Assembly: GCA_963969395.1 (NCBI GenBank)
Contig: OZ017795.1
Location: 17,484,001 to 17,548,000 of the forward strand
Direction of reading: 5' to 3'
Source: Pseudoscleropodium purum
Lineage: Eukaryota > Streptophyta > Bryopsida > Hypnales > Brachytheciaceae
Length of the DNA: 64,000 nucleotides
Below the pieces are notes generated by a model that was not told the origin of the DNA, ran no database searches, and saw nothing but the letters and a program-made list of their open reading frames with translations. Each line of letters starts with the position of its first letter. Position 1 is the stretch's first letter. Below, in pieces: positions 1 to 12,151 of the stretch. A program made the position numbers and the translations under genes.

Positions 1-972
1 CAGCCTTTTGCAAGCTTAGAATTTTCCTAATGAATACTAGGAATGAAAAGTCTCTATATGTTGCTATTGATGTTATTCTTGTAAAGATGGAACCTAAGAC
101 GTGCATGTAGTCAAATTTCAATTTCTTTCACTGTACACAAGTTTTATTTTGCCATTTTTTATGAACAATCTTTATTTCTATATTTTCAAATGAAATCATA
201 TATTTCTATTTGTCATAATTATTTAAAATATTTTGGTAAAAATTTGATAATATTGTAAAGTATAAACCTTGAAGAAAAAATAAATCAAATTCACATTAAA
301 TACAAAATTGAGACATTCCAACTATGGCACAAGCGTTCATTTCCAACCTTGCACCATAAACCAATCTTTAAAATATGTAAAAGCAAATGGTCTAAAAATG
401 TATACATGAATGAAAAAAATCGATTGGAATCATATCCTATAGTTGAAGTTCCAAAATTCACCATATATTCATAATGGACACAAAGAGGAAATTTGGAATT
501 GTGGCATTATATGATTGGATACAGGTACACAAGTTACGTGCCTTAATCTACATTTTTTGACTTAGAAATTTTCACTCATAATGTGCATTTTCACAAAAGC
601 AATTAGCAATAACATTCCACTTGCCCCCCCTTAGTGCACCACATTGCCAAATTTCTACCTCACAACCAATATAATTGATAATGATAAAAAAACAAAACTA
701 TGCCAATACAACATACAATTGGGTTGTTACTATACGTAGAACCTTTCTTAGTGCTATGACTATGCATTAAGAGAGGTGTATGTAGCAATGGCCACCTAAT
801 TAATGTTGACTCTAACTACACTACACTAAATAGTGAAATTGGAATGCCTTAACAATTAGGTTGCTTTACTTAGAAAAGCTACCTCATGACTCATTGTTTG
901 TTCACATGAAGGTACATGCCACTCTCTAAAACTTGAGCAATAAACCATCCTTCTACAATAAGAGTACATATT
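1..972. other. AT-rich gene-free stretch
   Basis: I see no ORF of interest, no splice-flanked exon and no clear repeat ends here. The composition is strongly AT-rich with many short A and T runs, typical of the intergenic DNA in this window. Confidence 0.6.
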
Positions 973-1268
973 CATTAGAAGAGTTTTTAGGGGTCCAAAA
1001 GCCTATTTCGGGCATGTTCCCCCACAATTGTTCCCAACAGCGAGGGGACAGCCTGTTGTTAGAATTTTTTTTATAAAATAAATAAATGAATAAATAAATA
1101 AAATTTAGTCTCCAAATGCAAAAAAATTTAAAAATTTAAAAGAAAAAAAATTTGGTCAATGACATAGCAAGGTCTCGGCCACATCAGACTGCTGCGCCGA
1201 ACCTATTTCCTGCGTTCGTAGGCTATGATAACTCGCAGGCATCCAGAGGCCCCCAAAATCTTCTAATG
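973..1268. mobile_element. CATTAG-ended MITE, copy 1
   Basis: The segment opens with CATTAGAAGAGTTTTTAGG and closes with a near-perfect inverted version ending CTTCTAATG. It has no ORF. The interior is closely similar to 7418-7684: both share a stretch on 'spent' G/C-rich words around GTTCCC and CAGCGAGGGGA, the phrase TAGTCTCCAAATGC, and a TGACATAG...CCACATCA inverted pair. Terminal inverted repeats, small size and multiple copies make it a non-autonomous DNA transposon. The superfamily is not determined because a target-site duplication is not obvious. Confidence 0.7.
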
Positions 1269-2245
1269 AATATAGTGTAGAATGTCAATAAATTAGTATA
1301 GGGCAACCTAATTTCACTATTTAGTGTATTTTTTATTAAAAAAAAAAAAAAAGTTTCAAATTGAACCTACATGCAAACACTATTAATAATTGATAGTTAT
1401 GCACTAAAAAAAGACACACTAAGAAAAATTCTATGATATTTTGTTTCTCGACACCCCTACAATTATGTACCATATTGGCATGGTTTATGCCCCTTATCTA
1501 GTTCACAAAGATTTAGAAATTTTCCATTTTCTTTATAAATGAAAATAAATTTCAAGTACCCATATCATTAAGGAAAATAAAAAATAAAATAAAATAAAAT
1601 AGTCTCATTTTTTAACGTCAAAATATGCCGAATTGCTGAAAGTGCCGGTTTCTAGGCGCCTGCTAGCTTTTTCCATTATGCGACTATCGTCGTGGCAGGT
1701 CAATCCTCTGGTCGGTCGGTCGGATATTCAATCATTTCCAGGTCGGTCCGATATTTCTTCTGGTCGGCCAGATTCCAGTCGGTGAGATTCCTCCATCGCT
1801 TACACGTAGTTACGTACGCTCCTCACTAGTCTACAACCTCGATTCCGTTACAGAAATTTCCCGGCTTTAGCACATCTCAAGGACGGTCGGTCGCCTTAAA
1901 AAACGTCGAATTCTAATTGAATCGATCGAGCCCTAATTTTCAATGCTTTTCCCCAGTTTGAAATCCCATAATTCGATCTGAATCACGCCAATATAACGAA
2001 CCTGGCGTTCTGGAAACAGAGCATCTTAGGTTGTGTCGATCGTCCAATCTTACCGAGTGCTCCCCCTCAAATTGCAATTTGAGAGCAAAATTCCTGGTCA
2101 TAATGCTGGTGTGTGCATATAATGCTCGCTTGTTTACATAGATTGACTGACTCTGATCAATTGATCGATCGATCGATAGAAGCTTGGATAGGAGATTGAA
2201 TCGATTGAAGGAGTTTCATTAGATTTGAATCTCCGCTATCTAGCG
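1269..2245. other. Gene-free stretch, becoming less AT-rich after 1620
   Basis: The first part is AT-rich with A runs. From about 1620 the composition becomes balanced, with CGATCGATCG-type words and repeats of GGTCGGTC near 1711-1770, and a (GATC)n run near 2163-2177. This could be a promoter or 5' leader of a gene starting near 2246, but no transcript feature can be proved. Confidence 0.35.
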
Positions 2246-2482
2246 ATGGTGCGCACATCTTGCAGTCCAGCTGCTTGGGGGAGACTAGGCCTGCGATGTT
2301 CCGCCAACCCTAACCAACCTCCGCGGCCGCGTACTCCTCCGCCAGTGCTCATTGTCAACACGCCCGTGCCGCATCCGCCCCCGCCGCACAACCACCATGG
2401 CCACCCCAACGTCGTCGGGACGGCAGGCTCCACGTGTCATCACCGTCTTCTGATTTCCCTGCAGCATGGTCCCTCTCTCTGA
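2246..2482 (+). CDS. Possible small proline/histidine-rich ORF or first exon
   Basis: This is a 78-codon ATG-started reading frame in a conspicuous GC-rich island (about 2230-2430) inside AT-rich DNA. The predicted peptide has a run rich in Pro and His (PVPHPPPPHNHHGHPN) and no domain I recognise. The opposite strand is also open across the island, so openness may only reflect composition. It could be a first exon, since a possible donor follows near the end, but I found no convincing downstream exons. Treat as hypothetical. Confidence 0.2.
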   Translation: MVRTSCSPAAWGRLGLRCSANPNQPPRPRTPPPVLIVNTPVPHPPPPHNHHGHPNVVGTAGSTCHHRLLISLQHGPSL

Positions 2483-5400
2483 TTCAATCTCGTCCAAGGT
2501 GTGCATCACTAATTACAACAGAGCGTAGTTATTATAATTATACTTAAATTGGTTAAATTGGTTTTTACTGAATCTTATTGGCATCAGAAAGAGGATTTCA
2601 ACGCACTTTAGCATGCATTATTTGGACATAGTATGAATGAGATATGAATTTTGAACTCACTTTAGCATACATCATTTGAGACATAGGTATGGGCTGTAGG
2701 TGTACCCCAAAAGCAACACCAACACTAGCTAGGCTCTTAGAAGCTCTCATTTTTTATTGTGTCCTTGTGTTATGTATAGGTAGGTTTTTGTGTTGCTTTT
2801 GGGTGCAAGTACACGTGTCGCATTTCGGGGCAGTGCTGATTATGGGTGTGCATGCCTTACTAAGTACTCACGGCCATCCATAATCCTCCAGGCGGTAACT
2901 TCCCAGAGTCTTTCCCAAACTATTCCGTAGTCGGTACATGCATGCTGCACTACCTTAAGTTGATTAATCCTCCCATTTGTCTTCAGAAACAGAGCCAGGA
3001 GAAAATTAATACAGTACGGAAATTGAACAAATGTCCTTTTGTTTCCAAATTCCATTCTTAGTGTATCCTAAGTCTCTATCAAAAAACATTCTTATCATCA
3101 CTGGACATTGCCTTTGAAATTGTTCAAAAATTTATAGATGGGACATATTGGATTTCTCCTGTGGAACTGGCGAGATTTCAAAACATTTGTACTTCCCAGT
3201 TGCGCGTCTTGGGACTTCAAATCTTAGTTTGGGTAGCTATCTCTGTGTACATTTGAAAGTCACAATTTTGGCGCTTTAAAATTCTCGTTTTTAGCTACCG
3301 TAACACGATTCATTCTGGTGATTGTACTGTACTGTACAGTGTTAGGTTAGGCACTGAGGATGGGTTGAGATATTCAGCGGAGTTAGCTCGATCCATTCGA
3401 CGAAATCAGCCGCAACAACTCACCGATGGGGACGGTGCATCGCTTATCAAGGAATAAGTTAGTACTCAAACCTGCGACTAGCATCTTTCCAACTGTACCG
3501 GAGCATACTGAGAATTTCGGATACATCAGCTAGTGATCTCAGGAGAATTTGGAACAGGTTATTCGTATGCCAGCTAGAATACTTTTCGAAGATAGTTTCG
3601 GAAGGTGCGATGACCGACTTGCGCTTACCTAGCCAGAATAGAATTCCATGCAAGGCTAGTTTCTTAATTAGTTTGATCTCAATTTAATTGATGAATCGAT
3701 TTATGGGATGAGGGGGATGTATATGTACATATATCCACATTACATGGACTGAGGTCAGGTTCATGAGCTGTTCGTTTTGCGAGCTTGCAGCCACCATGGG
3801 CGTGGGCATACCTTACAGTTTGAGACAAAATAAACAGCTCCGTTAGATTCATCAAATTCAGCTCGGTTAGATTCTATTATCCATCGAGAATTCATCAATT
3901 CTTGTGCCTGTGAGCTGCATCATATTGAGAAGCTAGTAGCTCTCTGTTAATAATGATCCGAAATTGGGTCTCAAACTAGCTGGGTACGTCTCAAACTTTG
4001 AAGTAAGTTCCCATTCAATGAAAGTGTATCATTATGTCTCACTGCTTTGGTGTGTACGAAAATGACATTTTTGATACCCCAACTTGCAAACAATGATGTG
4101 GACTTAGCCTCTGATTTCAGTAGAGCTCTGTAAGGTACAACACATTCTCCACTCACCTACTTACTAGTGTTGATACAACGTCTCCTGAATCATCGTTTCC
4201 GAAACAGCACCCGTGCAGACAGAATGGCAATTGCCAAATGTGTAATGTCGTGATACTTGATACATTTAACCAAAATGGACCAGTCGTCTGCACACAACGT
4301 GCGATCCAAGACCCCAGTTGAGCACATTGTCAAAGTTGTTACATAGAATCTTGGTACACTCCCAGTCAGACTCACCATTTCACCTAAACAGTGAACACCA
4401 TTTTCACAGTCGTGACAGGGAAATCAAATGGAAACAAGATCATGCACACCAATCAACAATGAATTTTTCAATATTTAAAGGCCAAGATTCAGAGTCTCCT
4501 GTCTGGCAACTTAGCTAAGCCAACACTGAAGAACATCACTGTTAGTAATGTAGTGTTGCAGTCACAAAAAGAGGAAATTAAAGCAATTCCAACATTGGCA
4601 CTTGATGAAATTTTGAAAAGAAAAGGATTTCATTGACACCTGATTATTATTTTCAGGAGTATTATTTGAAATTCTCCCATTTGATGATTCATAGAAACGG
4701 CTCCCTGTGGTCCCAGTGATCAAAAGAGACCTCCCTCTGCTCATCCAACTTACTTATGAGGGATGGCGCTTACGACCATAACGACTAACGAGGCTTATCA
4801 CTATGAGGCTCACTAATTATGCAATCAATTCTTCTTAAGAAGAGCTCTAAAAACTCTTGAACTACTAACATGTTACCCTAAATCCCTGTTGAGGCTTAAA
4901 TGCCTGTCATCCTTTTTAATTAAGGGTTGGTTAAAAAAACAGGCTCCGAGTATCCCCATACTTCTGCAACAAAGGATCTTCAGTGAAGTACTGGATTGTG
5001 TTCGGTTGTCACCTGATTCTCTCTGGGTCGAGGAATAAGAGGACTGCGTATCGTCAGAAATCACAACTACACTTCACTACCATTCCGATACACTTGCACA
5101 GTACAATGAAACCTTTCAAGTTAGGCTTGGGGGAAAAAAATTATGTGTACTGTACAACTGTAACACTGGAGTAGTGGAGTACTAGTTTGTTGAGGGTCTG
5201 TTGTACACGTGAAGACGGTCTTTATTGTAGCAAAGTCTGAAATCAGTGGATGAAGGACTGGAGCTTGGTGTCCTGCATAATCAGGGCTTTTTTTTTTTCA
5301 TTTTTTATGAAGTGCCAGAGTGGCGATATAAAATGTTATAGTGGTGCTCCAAATTTCAACATTCATCCACAAATTGGATAGAAAAGATCACATTCATACA

Positions 5401-6838
5401 TATTACATATCCATAATTCTATTCTCATCCACAATTAGGCAATTTCATCCAAGATTTGTTTTTAGTTTCAAGTTTTTTGGCAAAAAACTTGAAAAAAAAA
5501 AAAAAGCCTTGGTCTTGATTAACTCCTTGAGTTAGTGCTCCAACATCCTAATTTTGGGTGATGAACAGAGAGTTTCCACGAGGGTTTGGGACCATAAAAC
5601 TTTTCATTTGTCCAATCCAATGTTTGAATTTCTGAAAAATACACTTTCTATATGATGAATTTGATGAAATTGAGGTAAATAGTGTATATTTGCAATGATA
5701 TTTGCAAAATCATGCAAATATTCAAGAAAGGATTAAGACACTAAAGGATTCAATGTATAACATTTTTGTGAAGTACTTGGATAGGGTGAAAGTCCTCCTA
5801 TAGTAATGCTCTAGGTGGAATTATTCTATCTACATTGTTTCTAAATTTATGGGAGGGTTCTCAATTTAATTAAAGTTATAGATGCAAACGAAGAATTGGT
5901 TTTGGATGTTTTGGGGGGGTTTGTTGGAGCAAAGGGACCTAGTTAGCAATATTCAAGAATGTCAAATCATAATATTTGACAATTAATATATAGAGAGAGA
6001 GATTATAATTATCTACTAATATAATATAAGGTTATGTTATATACCCCCAAATTGATGTGTTTATTTATCACTTTCAATTGAAAGTTTTGTAGCACTATTT
6101 AAGTCTAAATAAATTTAGGTGACAAGGCTCTAAATTTGAATTAAAGCTTTCATTTGAAGAATCATGTCAAGAACTCTTGACAACAATGACTAAGGCTCAA
6201 GAACTTTGACTTTCTAAATTTTCTCATTGGAAAAGAAGTAGCACGTTGTCAAAATCCACATTAGACTAATTGACAAAGGCTTTAAATGAATGACAAAGTG
6301 ACATGTAATGTTTTGAAAAAAAGAACATTTGATGATTAAATTATCTTGATTTTGCAACAAGAAAACCTCTTGAAGTTCTTTTGTTCAACATTACAATAAC
6401 TATATAAGCCCAAATAGCTTGTAGCCTCCCAAATAGCTTTTTTCTTTTTCGATTATTTGCAATCAAAAATGTTGTATAAATGTTGAAATGCAATTTTATT
6501 ACAAAAAGTGTTTTTTTGATTGTAATCACTAGAATTTTGTTGCTATAAAAAAATTACTAATCTCTGATGAATATTGTTTTTTAGGAAGATTTTATTGTTT
6601 AAAAATTCTTTGAATTATTGATTGCATTATAAAAACACAACAAAACATATCATGGTCATATGCCTAGTCTTTTTTCCAATGTACATCCCCATGTACATCA
6701 CTAGAGGTGACCAAATCTCTCAAAAAAAATGATCAAAGAGTTTTTTTTCTTCGTCATTGCTTTTAACCAAGAATAGTATCCAAATCAATTATTCATCTCA
6801 ACTCTTGGTCATTTTTATGAATACATAACATTAGAAGA
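2483..6838. other. Gene-free stretch with small hairpin
   Basis: No supportable gene. Short frames of 60-75 codons occur on both strands but none has recognisable motifs or consistent splice neighbours. It contains an imperfect hairpin at about 2697-2821 (arms built on CCAAAAGCAACAC and GTGTTGCTTTTGG) and, from about 5280 onward, A/T-rich low-complexity DNA. Confidence 0.5.
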
Positions 6839-7000
6839 AATTTGAGGGTTGTAAAAGGTCGTTTAGGGCCTTGCTATTCCCCACATCAAAGGGATACGGT
6901 TGATTGTCAGAAATTAAAAAATTAAAAAATTAAAATACAAAAAAAATTGGAAATAACGTGGCACTCTCTCAACCACGTCGGACTGCACTGTTGGCCATGT
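6839..7000. mobile_element. CATTAG-ended MITE, truncated copy
   Basis: It begins with CATTAGAAGAAATTTGAGGG like the other copies and carries the family's internal inverted pair (AACGTGGC ... CCACGTCGGACTG), but the far terminus is missing or has decayed beyond recognition. The right boundary is approximate. Confidence 0.5.
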
Positions 7001-7417
7001 TCAATGTGTTCTTGGGGCTTGATAAACTCATTCATCAAACACTTTTTGTCCCAACTTTTTATGTTCCACCCATTGTTATCCCCTCTATCATTTCCCATAG
7101 CTAGCATAGCTATTCAACGTTTGCAATTACCAAGAAGGAAGGAAGATGGACTCGAAAAGTCACAACCAATCTAAAATTCTTAAAATTCTCATGAGCTTGT
7201 ACCCAACTCTGCATGGAATCCTCCTGTTCTAACAAACAATGTACTTCCACAGTACTGTACAGAATCATGGAAATAGCTCCCATTCTCAGCAGAAGTTCAA
7301 GCACCTTATTCTTCAATCTTGCGGGAGTTGGTGCCATCTAAAAGTACTGAAGTCATGCTCCATTCAACATTTGCATCACGTGCATATGCCGGTTATCACA
7401 CCTTAAACAAATTCCGC

Positions 7418-7684
7418 CATTAGAAGAGTTTTGGGGGGGTCCAGAAGCCTGTTTTGGGCCTGTTCCCCTGCAGCTGTTCCCTGCAGCGAGGGGAACAGCC
7501 CGCTGTCAGAATTTTCTTTTTCATAAAAATAAAATAAAATAAAATATAGTCTCCAAATGCAAAAAGAAAAGGTTTTTTTTGGGTCAATGACGTGGTAGGG
7601 GCTCGGCCACGTCAAACTGTTGCACCAAACTTGTTTCGCTGTGATAACTCGCAGGCATCCGGAGGCCCCAAAAATCTCCTAATG
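7418..7684. mobile_element. CATTAG-ended MITE, copy 2
   Basis: The ends are CATTAGAAGAGTTTTGGGGG and an inverted partner ending CTCCTAATG. The interior matches copy 1 at 973-1268 closely and includes a clean internal inverted pair TGACGTGG ... CCACGTCA. There is no coding capacity. This is the best preserved pair of copies in the window. Confidence 0.75.
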
Positions 7685-7886
7685 CTTTCAAATGTTCAAG
7701 ACTCAAATTATCTTGGGATGAAAAATGAAGTAGTAGAATATCCAAACTAGTCAATAACAAATATTTCATTAAAATGGGGGTATTCCACAAACTTGACACT
7801 TTAGGTTCAGAATGTGCGGTCTGAACTGTATACTTGTCCTAGATTTCAAGATTTTAGGGTTTGAAATCTATACTAGTCTTAGATAA

Positions 7887-8168
7887 TTAACCTCTAAAGG
7901 ACCAAATTACGTTTTTGGGCAACATAGAAATTTTAGGTAGGTGCGTGTGACTAGAGATTTCCACGTTTTGGGCCCAAATTTTGATAGAAGGTATGGACAA
8001 GGAATATCTTTCATGTGCACTAAATTTCAAGACATTTGGAAATATGAGTCAAAAGTTATAGCCTAATATCCAGTTTGTTTCTCAACTTGGGCAATCCAGG
8101 TAGATCTAAAAAATGGCAGTTTGGGAGCGTTTTTGGTGAAAACATAGTCAAGGAACTTTAGGGGTTAA
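7887..8168. mobile_element. Short TTAA-bounded inverted-repeat element
   Basis: It starts TTAACCTCTAAAGGACC and ends with AAGGAACTTTAGGGGTTAA, an imperfect inverted pair bounded by TTAA on both sides. Its left end matches the left end of the larger element at 44174. A related internal piece (CATAGAAATTTT...AGAGATTTC...TTGGCCCAA) recurs at about 22139-22195. No ORF. Confidence 0.55.
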
Positions 8169-8301
8169 TGAAAAAATGGTGGAAAAATGGCACAATTTTA
8201 ACAAAATATCTGTTTTAATGCCAAAGGGTGATAGCAATGTGAAGCTGGTAACCAGTTTTGGTTCATTTATAATAAATAATGTGAAATTAGTAGCAGGTAA
8301 G

Positions 8302-9224
8302 TTAACCCCTAAATTCCCAAGGCCATTTTTCTATCAAAAAACACTCAAAACTATCGTTTTTGCTATGTTCATCCAAGAATACCAAAAAAATCATTTTTTT
8401 AGAATCTAGTTATAAGATCTTGTACTTTACTTGTCTTAACTCACATGGTAAAATTTCAGGAGGTTTGACGGTATAGATTGGAAGATACTAGCATTCAAAG
8501 TTGAAAAAGAAAGTTTTTTTGAACACTGGCTTGCAATTTCAAATGACTTTGACCGTCAATTGTGAATTTTTTTGCACTACAGACTTTGAATTAAAAAAAG
8601 TTTATGTTGAAGAATTGAGTTGAAAGTCAAGGAAAAAAATTCATTAAAAAAAACACTTGATTTTCATTCTTTAAAAACATGCTAAGTAAAAGTAGGTCCA
8701 AGATTGGAAAAAAACTAAATCGTTAATAATTCCAAGATGGGATTGAAATACAATAATCTCAATGGTGAGATTGTTTTAGCAATTGAACACAACATTCTCA
8801 AAAAAATTGTGAAAAATTGTGAAAATTGCATTCAAAAATGAACCCTATAGGTTATTTTTTCGAGAAGATGTTGAAATTGTCTGAAAAACAAAATTGTCTT
8901 TAACTTTCTCATAATTAGTCCAAATAGAATGAATCAAAGCTTCACATGTAGAAAAAAGAAAACACTTTAGGGGAAAAAAATTAAAATTTATTTTGATCTT
9001 TTGCAATCTTTTCTATGCTGCCCATTGATTTCAGTTTTACGCTTTTTGTGGTATAACTTTTTCTCCCATGCACCAATTGAAATAAAAATTATATTCCCAT
9101 GTAGATAATCAGTTTTTCTATCTTACGGGAAAGTTTCAAAACAATTCACCAAAAATTGAGATCACTGGAACCTGCCCAAAATCTGATTTGTCCCCCAAGG
9201 GGGCAATGGGAATTTAGGGGTTAA
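8302..9224 (+). mobile_element. TTAA-bounded DNA element, 923 bp
   Basis: Both ends are a perfect 18-bp inverted repeat, TTAACCCCTAAATTCCCA, so TTAA borders CCCCTAAA on each side. The interior is homologous to the element at 44174-45110 in reverse orientation: for example the AGGCC...CTATCAAAAAACACT...AAAACT segment near the left end, and the segment around AATGAATCAAAGCTT. The only long frame inside is a 77-codon one without motifs, so it is non-autonomous. TTAA plus CCC termini suggest a piggyBac-like family; a TA duplication with ACCCC ends is the alternative. Confidence 0.65.
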
Positions 9225-10983
9225 GCAGCAGATGAATTTTGGAGAACATTTTTTGATTTAACCAGCAAACCTCAAAAAAAGAAAATTCAATTTTGAAGGT
9301 CATTTTTTGCTCTTTGATATCAATTTTGTTTTGTTTGTGCATCATAGTTCATACCAAAATGAAGCCATAACTTTATACATAGGGAATGTAGTCTTCATTG
9401 AATGATGTACAGTACACATGGTATCATCGTCATAGCTGACACAAAATTATGCATTTACCAATTGCCAATTCTGTCTGCTAAGATAGGCTGAGGTACTTTG
9501 GAAACAATGTTTCAGGGAACGTTGAATTGATCAACTCGATATAAGTTATGAGATGTAGTGCCGGCAACTGTGCACAGCAAATATAGTAACAGACTCAGGA
9601 ATTGACAATGTAAGGAGACTGAAATACAGAGCTGCTGACGAAACTTTGGAACCTTCTCATTTTTTTTATAGACATAGAAAAGGAAAACAATTTAATGACA
9701 ATTTTTTCCATAATTTTTTTTTGACTCTATTTGAATTAAGTATGTTTTTTGGAAGGGATGTAGGTCACTACAGATGCACATAGATGCACATAGGTCAAAT
9801 CAAATGAGCCTTTAAATACACAAAGAGTCACACAATTTAGAAAGTGATTAAGAAGACGATTAAAGAGCAAAGACAATGTCCAGTTGTTGAGAGTATATCC
9901 TCAAAACAATATGCTAGTGCTCCAATCCAACCACCAAATCTCAATCTTGTTGTTAATTTCCATCTAGACAATTTAAACATGTATTAATGAGTTTGAAACT
10001 ATACACTTTGCAACTCACCGTCTTGAAACCATGCCCTTGGAATCACATTTTGTCACCTCATAAGAATTTGTCCATTTTCAAAACCACTTCTACATTGTTT
10101 AATTCTAGACCGCCTAAGAAGACAAAAAGTATCCTCACATAGTTTTAAGTTCAATTGAAAGTGCTGTAACTTTTGCATCTAATGTCCAACTTTAATAAAA
10201 CTTGTTGGGAAAGTTGTGCTCTGTCTTCTAGTTTGTGTAATAAAATTTTCAGATCAATCCAAGATGAATCAAGTCTTTGGAAGCCAATCGAATTTCACAA
10301 GTTCAATTTGAGTTCACCAAATTGCATTTGATAGCTGCAACTTTGAGGGCTTGTATCTACTTCGTCAAATGTGTGTTTTCAATAAAAAAAAATTTGTTGG
10401 GTTATGTTCCCCTTTTAATATAGTTATTGTGATAAAATTTTCATGTAAATCCAAGCTTCTTTGAATGCTTCGGAGCAATTCAAAGTTCAAAATTCAGACA
10501 TTTTTGGATCATAATGAACTTTGGCGGCTTGATTCTTCTCCATACAATGAGAAAAAGACACTTTGATATTTAACTTTGTGAGGAATAAAAACTAGTTTTA
10601 AAAAGTTTTAAATTTTAAAAAAAAGGATATAAAATATAAAATAAACATAATTATGAAAATACTATAAAATTGAGTAACTTTGGAGCATTTGAACTCTTCT
10701 CTAAAATTGACGATTTGGAGAAAATCATTATAAAGTGCTATTTGGAAGAATATTTTAGAAGTGATATACAAAGGAAAGTTGTAGATTTTGAATTTTTGAT
10801 TCTATTTGTATGATTAAATTCACCAATACTATCACCAATATTTTTCTTTTAATTTGGAAAGAAAAATTTCAAAACTCCTTCAAAATTTGATTACAAGCAA
10901 AATATTATCATTTTTTGAGTAGAACTTACTGGAATGGATTCAAAACGAGGTTCATTACAAAAATTCTAAACCTAGTGGAGGGC
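9225..10983. other. AT-rich gene-free stretch
   Basis: No ORF or splice-flanked exon is supportable. The sequence is AT-rich low-complexity DNA with short A and T runs and no clear terminal inverted repeats. Confidence 0.55.
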
Positions 10984-11246
10984 CATTAAGGATTTGTTTT
11001 TTGGCACCCTGTAATGCAATTACAAAAAATTACAAAAAATAGAATTTAATATATTTTTTGAAAAAAATATTTTAAAAAATAAAATAAAATTTGATGTGGT
11101 GATGACATGGCACAAATAGTGCCACATCAGCAACGTTCATTAAAGAATAAAAAACAGTGTAATTCCTCTCTAATTGCATCCACCGGGTGTGTGTGTGTCA
11201 AAACTTGCGGCCCTTTGGAGTTTGGAGGGCTCAAATTTTCCTAATG
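10984..11246. mobile_element. Diverged CATTAG-type MITE
   Basis: The left end is CATTAAGGATTTG and the right end CAAATTTTCCTAATG, an imperfect inverted pair. The interior has the family's hallmark inverted words (TGACATGGCAC ... GTGCCACATCA). The size, 263 bp, fits the family. Older than copies 1 and 2 judging by divergence. Confidence 0.5.
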
Positions 11247-11664
11247 CTCTTGACATGGTGATTTTTTGAATTTTTTTTGTTCTTTACATCTAGGACCTCA
11301 TTTTTGCTAATTTGATTTTGACCTAAGTTAAAGTAATTTGACCACTTGACACACTTCCGCATTTGTAATTTTAGAAAAATTAGTATTCTAATAACACCAA
11401 ATTCAACCATTAGATAAGACAAGAACTTACTAAAGTATCACCAAAAATTATGATGACTTTCATCCAAGCAGGAACAAGACAAAAACGAGAACTTCAATTT
11501 GTTCATCATCCAAAAAATGGACATTGAAGAGCTCCAGGGTTAAGCATCAAAGAGGGGTACACTTGCTAATTTTGTTGCATTGAATATCTTAAAAACTAGG
11601 AAAATAAACAAAGAAAGATTCCTAAAAATCTCTTCAACTTTACTAGTTTACCCTAGACAAGAAG

Positions 11665-11725
11665 GCCTTGGTGGTTGAGAGGTAGAACTAAAACCCAAGA
11701 CTTGGTAGTAGGGTTCAATCAAATG
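11665..11725 (+). repeat. tRNA-like SINE fragment
   Basis: The stretch contains GGTGGTTGAGAGGTAGAA, resembling a Pol III A box, followed about 40 bases later by GGGTTCAATC, resembling a B box (consensus GGTTCGANNCC). It cannot be folded into a full cloverleaf by eye, so a tRNA-derived SINE head is more likely than a tRNA gene. Confidence 0.4.
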
Positions 11726-11778
11726 GTATATAAGGAATATTAGACAAGACTTTATTCATTATTTTTTGGTGACATCTA

Positions 11779-12151
11779 GTAGAAGTACCTATTTCGGATA
11801 GGCCCCCCATAATAGCTCCATAGGCTAGCCTATTCACGACAACAATTGGATGCACTATTCATTGAGAAAGGTTCTCTAGTTATTCCTTCTTATCCACTTG
11901 TCTCTTGTTCCTCTTGACTTTGAAAGAAGTACTGAAGCTAACCGAAATAGGTGAATCAATGTGACAGGGATGGTTTTGGGTGCAAAAGCCACGTTTATAT
12001 TCAATAAATTATTCATTTTGGGAGAAAAAATTTCGTTTTTTTTGGCATTCATCCACAACCTTATTTTTGCACATAGTGAACTCAGTTCCCCATGACTTTC
12101 CCACATCATCCAGTCTGAAATCCTTAAGTTATCCGAAATAGGTACTTCTAC
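11779..12151. mobile_element. MITE with perfect 22-bp terminal inverted repeats
   Basis: The first 22 bases (starting GTAGAAGTACCTATTTCGG) are the exact reverse complement of the last 22 (12130-12151). The element is 373 bp with no meaningful ORF; part of the terminal motif (CCGAAATAGGT) recurs once inside near 11940. Perfect termini suggest recent activity relative to the other elements in the window. No target-site duplication longer than 2-3 bases is apparent. Confidence 0.7.

Noticed and set aside
11665..11725. tRNA gene
   Set aside because: A- and B-box-like words are present but the acceptor and anticodon stems do not pair; called a SINE-like fragment instead.
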